From: Fimbriimonadales bacterium
GTDB lineage: Bacteria; Armatimonadota; Fimbriimonadia; Fimbriimonadales; GBS-DC
NCBI GenBank assembly: GCA_026416655.1
Contig: JAOAES010000137.1
Location: forward strand, 1 to 9,485
DNA length: 9,485 bases
Direction: 5' to 3'
The notes beneath the pieces are model-generated. The model saw only the letters and a program-made list of their open reading frames with translations. It did no database searches and was not told where the DNA came from. The stretch's first letter is position 1. Each line of letters opens with the position of its first letter. Of the stretch, positions 5,008 through 9,485 are shown one piece after another. The translations under genes and the position numbers were made by a program.

Positions 5008-6705
5008 GTGAGCTGGCTAACGCCTGACTATCGCGCGGTGTCGGAGCGGTATGCGCCGCGCTTCATCGTGCTGAGCGGGGTGTGTCTGCTGATGGTGCTG
5101 ATGGCGTGGCTGGGCATCGCGCTGCGCGGGCTGGAACGCGCTCAGCACCCGAACGCCCTCAAAGATTCGTCCGAAGCCTATTTGCGCAGTGGGCAGTATC
5201 AGCTCATCAACTGGCAACCGTGCCGCGTGGCGGCATTTCAGGGGGCGCAGGCGCGCGACCGCCTGATTATGATAGAGGTCGGCGCCTACTGGTCGGGGCG
5301 ATGCCAGCGACTGGGGCGCGAAGCGTTCTCCGATTCGGGCGTGGCGGATCTAGTGAATCGGGAGTTCGTCGCGATTAAGATCGATGCCGACGCCGCGCCC
5401 AAGCGTGCGCGCTACCTGCGCCAGTTGGCGCAGCTGCACGGCGCGCCGGAGCGCTATCCGATTGTGGCGTGGTTCACGCCCGACGGTAAGCCGATTCGCG
5501 CCGCCGCGCCCGATACCCGCGCCGAACTGTTGCGCCACCTGGAGGAACTCAGCCAGCTCTATCGCAACCGCCCGGAGCAGACCCGGCAGATTGCGGAGCA
5601 GCTGGAGCGGGCGTGGAACGACCGCTGGGCACGGGCAGCGCGTTCCGCCACGCCCGACGCCGTCGCCGTGCTGAACGATTTTCTGCGTGCAGTCGCTGCT
5701 CAAGTCCCCACGACAGACCAGAAGTCGGCGACCTTCAATCTGACTCATCTGGAGGCGTTGCTCGCGATCGCGGAACGGGGCGACGACCGGGCGCGGGAGA
5801 TCTTGATAGCCCGGCTCTACGCCCTACGCCAGAGTCCCTACTGGGATGCGACGCAAAAGACGGTGTACGCGCTTGCCGACGGACTCGACGCGGAGGGCAA
5901 GCCGACAGGCGGTAAGCGGCTGGTGGAGCAGGCGCGCCTGCTGAGCCTTTACAGCCGCGCGAGCCGAATGGAGCCAGAACTCGGTGTTATCGCACACGAA
6001 CTGGCGGACGGGCTGCGCGTTCATTTCTATCGCGAGCGACCGGCAGGATTCCTCGGCGCACTACCCCCGCCGAAACTGCGGATTGCCATCGCCCAGTCGC
6101 TGGGAACGCCGCCTGCCGACACCGCGCTGTATGCCGATGCGAACGCCTACGCGATTATCGCGCTGGCGGACTACGCTGAAGCGTTTGGCACGCTGGACCC
6201 GCAGGCACAGTGGGCGCGTGAAACTGCCCCGCGCGTGCTGGAGACGCTGCGCGCCCTGCGCACCCTGCGCGGCGACCTGTTCCACAGCTCCTTGCGCCAG
6301 AGCAGCGACTGGATGATCGACCTCGCACTGACAGCGCGGGCAGCGGCGCGTGTGCATCAGTTGACGCCCAACCCCCGCGCGCTCCAGCTCGCCCGCCAGC
6401 TGCTCCAGCTCGCATGGCGCGAGTATGCTGACCCCACCGGTGGATTTTACGACATCGCACGAAGTAAGGCTTGGGATTCGTTCAAGGTAATCCCCGTGCG
6501 AATGAGCGTGGACGATATGCTGCCGGCTGATAACGCGCTGCTGGCGCTGGCGATGTGGGACTACGCGCGTGTATCGGGGGAAACTCTCTGGCGCACCCGC
6601 GCGGAACAACTGACGCAAGTGATGGCGGGCGACTATAACCCCGCGGAACCACTTGCCTTCGCCGGCTACGCCCAGCTGCTGGCGCTCGCAACGAGTTCAA
6701 AATGA
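5008..6705 (+). CDS. Membrane-anchored DUF255/YyaL (SPATA20-like) thioredoxin-domain protein with SxxC
   Basis: From the GTG at 5008 the product is 565 residues. Residues 19-39 form a single hydrophobic helix, probably anchoring the protein in the membrane. A thioredoxin-like DUF255 domain follows (about 66-175): INWQPCRVAAFQGAQ, then a core aligning without gaps to the family's CHWCHVM...ESF region as SGRCQRLGREAF (96-107), then FVAIKIDAD and the cis-proline region YPIVAWFTPDG (150-160). The first cysteine is replaced by Ser96 while Cys99 remains, so normal disulfide exchange is unlikely. The C-terminal half is alpha-helical and resembles the family's alpha/alpha-barrel, with DPTGGFYDIA and DDMLPADNALLALA as landmarks. 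YyaL-type proteins usually run to about 680 residues, so this one is short. The function of the family is unsettled. An in-frame GTG at 4930 would add 26 residues. The gene overlaps its downstream neighbour by ATGA. Confidence 0.82.
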   Translation: MSWLTPDYRAVSERYAPRFIVLSGVCLLMVLMAWLGIALRGLERAQHPNALKDSSEAYLRSGQYQLINWQPCRVAAFQGAQARDRLIMIEVGAYWSGRCQRLGREAFSDSGVADLVNREFVAIKIDADAAPKRARYLRQLAQLHGAPERYPIVAWFTPDGKPIRAAAPDTRAELLRHLEELSQLYRNRPEQTRQIAEQLERAWNDRWARAARSATPDAVAVLNDFLRAVAAQVPTTDQKSATFNLTHLEALLAIAERGDDRAREILIARLYALRQSPYWDATQKTVYALADGLDAEGKPTGGKRLVEQARLLSLYSRASRMEPELGVIAHELADGLRVHFYRERPAGFLGALPPPKLRIAIAQSLGTPPADTALYADANAYAIIALADYAEAFGTLDPQAQWARETAPRVLETLRALRTLRGDLFHSSLRQSSDWMIDLALTARAAARVHQLTPNPRALQLARQLLQLAWREYADPTGGFYDIARSKAWDSFKVIPVRMSVDDMLPADNALLALAMWDYARVSGETLWRTRAEQLTQVMAGDYNPAEPLAFAGYAQLLALATSSK

Positions 6706-7370
6706 ACAAGACGCTGTTAGGACGCACCAATCGGTATGTGTATCCTGTTTGGGCGCGTGGCGATTTGCGCGGCTCCGGTTCAGCAGAGGAACGCGCCGAA
6801 CGCGCCATGAGCGCCCTTTTGCAGTCGCCGATTGAGACGCTGGACATCACGCCCGCGCCCGCGCTGTGGGGGCGATTCCTGCGCGAGCAGGCGAACACGC
6901 TTCAGGTCGCGGTCGTTTCGCCCGCGAATCTGCTCTTCCACGCCCCTGACGCCCGAATCGCGGCGAACCTGATTCAGGCGCATCTGGTCGAGACGCTCTG
7001 CGCGATTGGACGCCCCCGAATCGACTACTACTTTCTGAGCCTGAGCGCGACGCCAAGCGAGGCGCAGCTCAGCGGCGCGCTGGAAGCGCTCGAAATCGCG
7101 CGTCAGGAGGGGCAAATCGGCGCACTCGGCATGGCGGCGTGGGGCGAGCCGCTCTCTATCCTCGCGCTCTGGCGGCTCCACGACGCCTTCGAAGTCGCGC
7201 TCCTGCCCGACACGACAGAAGCGTTAGAGACCTTGCTCCCTGAAGCCCGCGCCCGACGCGCAGGCGTCGTTCTCCAGAGCGATTCCCCGCCGGAGAGGGC
7301 GATTCAGAAAGGCGCGCACGCCGTGCTGATGAGCCACGACCGAGCGATTCGCTGCGCCGTGCGGGGGTGA
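6702..7370 (+). CDS. Aldo/keto reductase-like protein, probably catalytically inactive
   Basis: The 222-residue protein keeps an aldo/keto reductase outline: a start like LGRTNRYVYPVWARG (compare LGRTGLKVS...GLG), LDITPA (47-52, where active enzymes have DTA), a strand ending VVSP (71-74), IDYYFLSL (107-114) and EALEIARQEGQIGALGMAAW (128-147, the helix and strand usually reading EGKIRYIGVSN). Aligned by eye, Asp48 may remain, but the catalytic Tyr, Lys (Pro74 in its place) and His (Ser113 in its place) are absent. It is also about 100 residues shorter than a full (beta/alpha)8 reductase. A role as a binding or structural partner is possible; an alternative is a decaying gene, although the frame is intact. 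The ATG overlaps the stop of the membrane thioredoxin-like gene (ATGA), indicating coupled expression. It converges on the methylase gene with a 15-base gap. Confidence 0.65.
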   Translation: MNKTLLGRTNRYVYPVWARGDLRGSGSAEERAERAMSALLQSPIETLDITPAPALWGRFLREQANTLQVAVVSPANLLFHAPDARIAANLIQAHLVETLCAIGRPRIDYYFLSLSATPSEAQLSGALEALEIARQEGQIGALGMAAWGEPLSILALWRLHDAFEVALLPDTTEALETLLPEARARRAGVVLQSDSPPERAIQKGAHAVLMSHDRAIRCAVRG

Positions 7371-7385
7371 TTAGGGGGGCTGATA

Positions 7386-8480
7386 TTACTTCCCCTGCCC
7401 ATCCGAATCCTGCATAAACCGCTGGCGCAGTGCATCGATCGGGAATAACTGCCCCGTTTCAGCGTCCCGATAGTACCATGCTTCCCAGCCGTTGCACGGC
7501 GCGCCCGTGATGCGCCTGCCTATCGCGTGGATGGAGCCTTCGGCGCCATCCTGATAGCGAATGTGTCCGTTCGCCAGCACGCGCGCCTCGCAGGTGGGGA
7601 CGCCCCGAAAATAGAGTGTGTCGCCCGCTGAGAGGTAGCCGTTTTCTATCAGCATCCCAAGCGAGACGCGCCGGCGCCGAGGGGACTTTGAGAGCGGCGC
7701 CAAAAACTCAACCGGCAACGGCTCCACCGCCTCAATCCGCCGTCGCGCCAGTTCCACATAGCGGGCGTCTTTTTCGATACCAATCCAGTGGCGTCCCAAT
7801 CGCTTCGCCACCGCCCCGGTCGTGCCCGCGCCAAAAAACGGGTCTAAAATCACATCGTCTGGATTCGTACTCGCCAGGATGACGCGATACAGCAACGCCT
7901 CGGGCTTTTGCGTAGAGTGCGCCTTCTCGCCGTTTCGCCGCAATCGCTCGCTCCCCGTGCAAAGCGGGATGAGCCAGTCGCTGCGCATCTGCACATCGTC
8001 GTTCAACGCTTTCATCGCGTGGTAGTTGAAAGTGTAGGGCTTGCCCTGCGCCTTCTGCGCCCAAATAAGTGTCTCATGCGCGTTGGTGAACCGCACGCCC
8101 CGAAAATTGGGCATCGGGTTTGCCTTGACCCAGACGATGTCATTCAAAATCCAGAAGCCTAAGTCCTGCATTATTTTGCCAATCCGAAAGATGTTGTGAT
8201 AGGTTCCGATAACCCAGAGGGTGCCCGTGTCTTTCAGGAGGCGTCGCGCCTCAGAGAGCCACTGCTCCGTGAACGCGTCGTAGGCTTCGAAGCTTTCGAA
8301 CCGATCCCATTCGTCGTCGACGGCGTCGACTTTGGTGCGGTTGGGGCGGTAGAGTTCCTGGCGGAGCTGCAGGTTGTAGGGCGGGTCGGCGAAGATGCAA
8401 TCGACCGACCGCTCAGGCAGGCAACGCATCACCTCGATACAGTCGCCGTGCAGGACCTGATTTAGGGGCAGCCCTTCCAT
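7386..8480 (-). CDS. ccrM: CcrM/HinfI-type adenine-N6 DNA methyltransferase (predicted target GANTC), no adjacent nuclease
   Basis: The 364-residue enzyme shows the beta-class order of motifs, catalytic first. They are HGDCIEVM (11-18), DPPYNLQL (32-39, motif IV), then KVDAVDDEWDRFESFEAYD and WVIGTYHNIFRIG, highly characteristic of CcrM, then NPMPNFRG (121-128), THE-type NAHETLIW (133-140), STQKPEALLYRVI (189-201) and DPFFGAGTTG (213-222, motif I, binding S-adenosylmethionine). The C-terminal extension (about 270-352, with LSAGDTLY, GSIHAIG and PCNGWEAWYY) matches the DNA-recognition domain of CcrM, and total length is close to the roughly 358 residues of Caulobacter CcrM. The family methylates adenine in GANTC, in Alphaproteobacteria with cell-cycle timing. 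No endonuclease gene lies beside it, so it looks solitary. A palindrome overlies its -10 box, and no Shine-Dalgarno is seen before the ATG. Confidence 0.93.
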   Translation of the reverse strand: MEGLPLNQVLHGDCIEVMRCLPERSVDCIFADPPYNLQLRQELYRPNRTKVDAVDDEWDRFESFEAYDAFTEQWLSEARRLLKDTGTLWVIGTYHNIFRIGKIMQDLGFWILNDIVWVKANPMPNFRGVRFTNAHETLIWAQKAQGKPYTFNYHAMKALNDDVQMRSDWLIPLCTGSERLRRNGEKAHSTQKPEALLYRVILASTNPDDVILDPFFGAGTTGAVAKRLGRHWIGIEKDARYVELARRRIEAVEPLPVEFLAPLSKSPRRRRVSLGMLIENGYLSAGDTLYFRGVPTCEARVLANGHIRYQDGAEGSIHAIGRRITGAPCNGWEAWYYRDAETGQLFPIDALRQRFMQDSDGQGK

Positions 8481-8487
8481 CGCGCGC

Positions 8488-8503
8488 GAGGTATGATACC
8501 TCA
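8488..8503 (-). promoter_or_regulatory. Palindrome overlapping the -10 box of the methyltransferase gene
   Basis: GAGGTAT-G-ATACCTC (8488-8502) is a perfect 15-bp palindrome with 7-bp arms. On the minus strand it contains TGAGG-TATCAT (8493-8503), an extended -10 of the type seen elsewhere in the window, 12 bases before the ATG at 8480. The symmetry covering a -10 box suggests an operator, although a short hairpin in read-through RNA from the transporter gene is also possible. No T-run follows, so it is not a standard terminator. No GANTC site lies in the 42-base gap, so direct methylation control here is not supported. Confidence 0.5.
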
Positions 8504-8522
8504 GGGGAAACGCGCTGCACCG

Positions 8523-9404
8523 CTAAGCCACTGGCTCTGTCGCCGCGCCGACACGTCGCCCGAAATAGTAAACCATAAACGCGCCCGTCGCGAACATAAT
8601 CAGGCTGTAGACCGCAGCGGGGATGGACATCGCCGGCTGGCGCAGTATCGTGCTGGCAATCAGAATCGCCAGTGTGCCGTTCTGGATACCACCCTCGATG
8701 GAAATCGTTATCGCCTGTTTGAGAGGCAGGCGGAACAGGCGAGCGACATTATAGCCAATCAAAAGCGTCAGCACATTCAGCAGCAGCATCGCCACGCCTG
8801 CCTGCTGGAAGTGGGAGGGCAGGTTCTCGCGATCCTGCATGACCGCGCCTAACACGGCAATCACGATGAAAATCGTCGACAGAATGCGCACAGGACGCTC
8901 TGCCTTGAAAGCGAACTGCGGCGCACGCGAGCGAATGAACATCCCGATCGACACGGGAATCAGGATAATCGCGCCCACCTGAATAATCGTGCGCAGCACG
9001 GGCAGGCGAATCTCCTGCGTCTGCCCCAGAAAATGTTCGAGGGAAAGGTTGATGAGGATGGGCGTCGTAATGATGATAATCAAGCTGTTGAACGCGGTGA
9101 GCGTGACGCCCAGCGCGACGTCGCCCCGCGCGAGGTAGGTAATCAGGTTCGCCGTCGCCCCCGCCGGGCAGAGCGCGAGAATCATCACGCCAACCGCTAA
9201 CTGGGGATCCATCGGATAGAGTTTCGCAATCACGAACCCCGTCATGGGCAACAGCACCATCTGACAGAGCAAGCCGATGAAAAACGCCTTTGGAAAAATC
9301 ACCACACGCAAAAAGTCATAGCGCGTTAGCGTCAGCCCCAAGCCCAGCATAATCACCGCCAGCGCGAGAGGCAGCACCACATTCGTAAAGATGTTCGCCT
9401 CCAT
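8523..9404 (-). CDS. Bile acid:sodium symporter (BASS/SBF) family transporter
   Basis: The 293-residue protein is almost entirely hydrophobic, with about eight to ten predicted membrane helices. It has the two hallmark crossover regions of the BASS family: CPAGATANLITYLARGDVALGVTLT (79-103) and EGGIQNGTLAILIA (237-250), where polar residues such as N86, E237, Q241 and N242 correspond to sodium-site positions. The family couples sodium entry to uptake of organic anions; bacterial members move substrates such as pantoate, 2-keto acids or bile acids. The substrate cannot be told from sequence, and the genes beside it give no pathway clue. It lies 42 bases upstream of the methylase in the same direction. 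No Shine-Dalgarno precedes the ATG; a weak TAACAT lies 8 bases upstream. Confidence 0.92.
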   Translation of the reverse strand: MEANIFTNVVLPLALAVIMLGLGLTLTRYDFLRVVIFPKAFFIGLLCQMVLLPMTGFVIAKLYPMDPQLAVGVMILALCPAGATANLITYLARGDVALGVTLTAFNSLIIIITTPILINLSLEHFLGQTQEIRLPVLRTIIQVGAIILIPVSIGMFIRSRAPQFAFKAERPVRILSTIFIVIAVLGAVMQDRENLPSHFQQAGVAMLLLNVLTLLIGYNVARLFRLPLKQAITISIEGGIQNGTLAILIASTILRQPAMSIPAAVYSLIMFATGAFMVYYFGRRVGAATEPVA

Positions 9405-9412
9405 AGGGGGCT

Positions 9413-9418
9413 ATGTTA
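9413..9418 (-). promoter_or_regulatory. Weak -10-like hexamer before the BASS transporter
   Basis: TAACAT on the minus strand ends 8 bases before the ATG at 9404. The spacing resembles the leaderless arrangement of other genes in the window, but the GG and TG context is missing and there is no -35 box, so it is only a candidate. Confidence 0.25.
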
Positions 9419-9428
9419 AACAAGAGCG

Positions 9429-9466
9429 CGATTTTTCCTGCCTGTCCGTCCTGCGCAGAAAAATCG
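9429..9466. repeat. Inverted repeat upstream of the transporter (possible terminator or operator)
   Basis: CGATTTTTC (9429-9437) and GAAAAATCG (9458-9466) are perfect 9-bp complements around a 20-base loop. Allowing one bulged base, TGC (9439-9441) and GCA (9455-9457) extend the stem to 12 pairs. The A/T tracts lie inside the stem rather than after it, so it is not a textbook terminator. It could terminate a gene outside the window or bind a regulator of the transporter. Confidence 0.4.
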
Positions 9467-9485
9467 TTCTCAAACCTGCGGGCGC

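Noticed and set aside
5082..6618. Several long frames opposite or inside the DUF255-like gene
   Set aside because: High GC content gives long shadow frames. Only the 5008-6705 frame shows conserved domain motifs.
7361..7397. Possible bidirectional terminator AGGGG...CCCCT between the convergent genes
   Set aside because: The stem is only 5 bp, overlaps the coding end of the methylase, and no T-run follows on either strand.
1..9485. CRISPR array, prophage, IS transposase or restriction endonuclease
   Set aside because: No regularly spaced repeats, no such protein motifs, and no nuclease gene beside the methylase.

Overview
The window is about 9.5 kb of bacterial chromosome, GC-rich overall with AT-rich intergenic spots. 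It holds eight protein genes and two tRNA genes; I see no phage, IS transposase, CRISPR or toxin-antitoxin genes. All start signals and tRNAs are bacterial. I cannot name the genus. The GC-rich housekeeping repertoire, the mix of leaderless-looking and Shine-Dalgarno starts, and a CcrM-type methylase would suit a free-living, possibly thermophilic lineage such as Armatimonadota, but that is a low-confidence guess.

Layout. Positions 1-1700 (minus) hold a secreted, TPR-rich protein of unknown role. Its N-terminus is present and its C-terminus runs off the left edge. Next come tandem tRNA-Arg(TCG) and tRNA-Pro(GGG) genes (minus, 1846-2006) with their own promoter. Divergent from the tRNAs, a plus-strand pair encodes an M20/peptidase T-like metallopeptidase (2121-3257) and a two-CBS-domain protein (3254-3703), coupled by a 4-bp ATGA overlap. 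Convergent to them is a UPF0173-type metallo-beta-lactamase-fold hydrolase (3731-4438, minus).

A 490-570 bp intergenic region follows, up to 4929 or 5007 depending on the next start codon. It is the most unusual part of the window: a 104-bp sequence with four nested, non-crossing stems (4477-4580), a 99-bp imperfect inverted-repeat element (4585-4683), a related 57-bp inverted element (4752-4808), a small tandem repeat, and two promoter-like sites.

Beyond it, a plus-strand pair encodes a membrane-anchored DUF255/YyaL-like thioredoxin-domain protein whose CxxC has become SxxC (5008-6705), and an aldo/keto-reductase-like protein that appears to have lost most catalytic residues (6702-7370), again joined by an ATGA overlap. 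Convergent to this pair are two minus-strand genes: a CcrM/HinfI-type beta-class DNA methyltransferase with no restriction enzyme beside it (7386-8480) and, upstream of it, a bile acid:sodium symporter family transporter (8523-9404).

Several genes are preceded by a similar -10 element, roughly TG-N-GG-TAnnnT, often only 6-12 bp from the start codon and without a Shine-Dalgarno sequence. This is the main regulatory theme here and suggests frequent leaderless or near-leaderless transcripts driven by extended -10 promoters.
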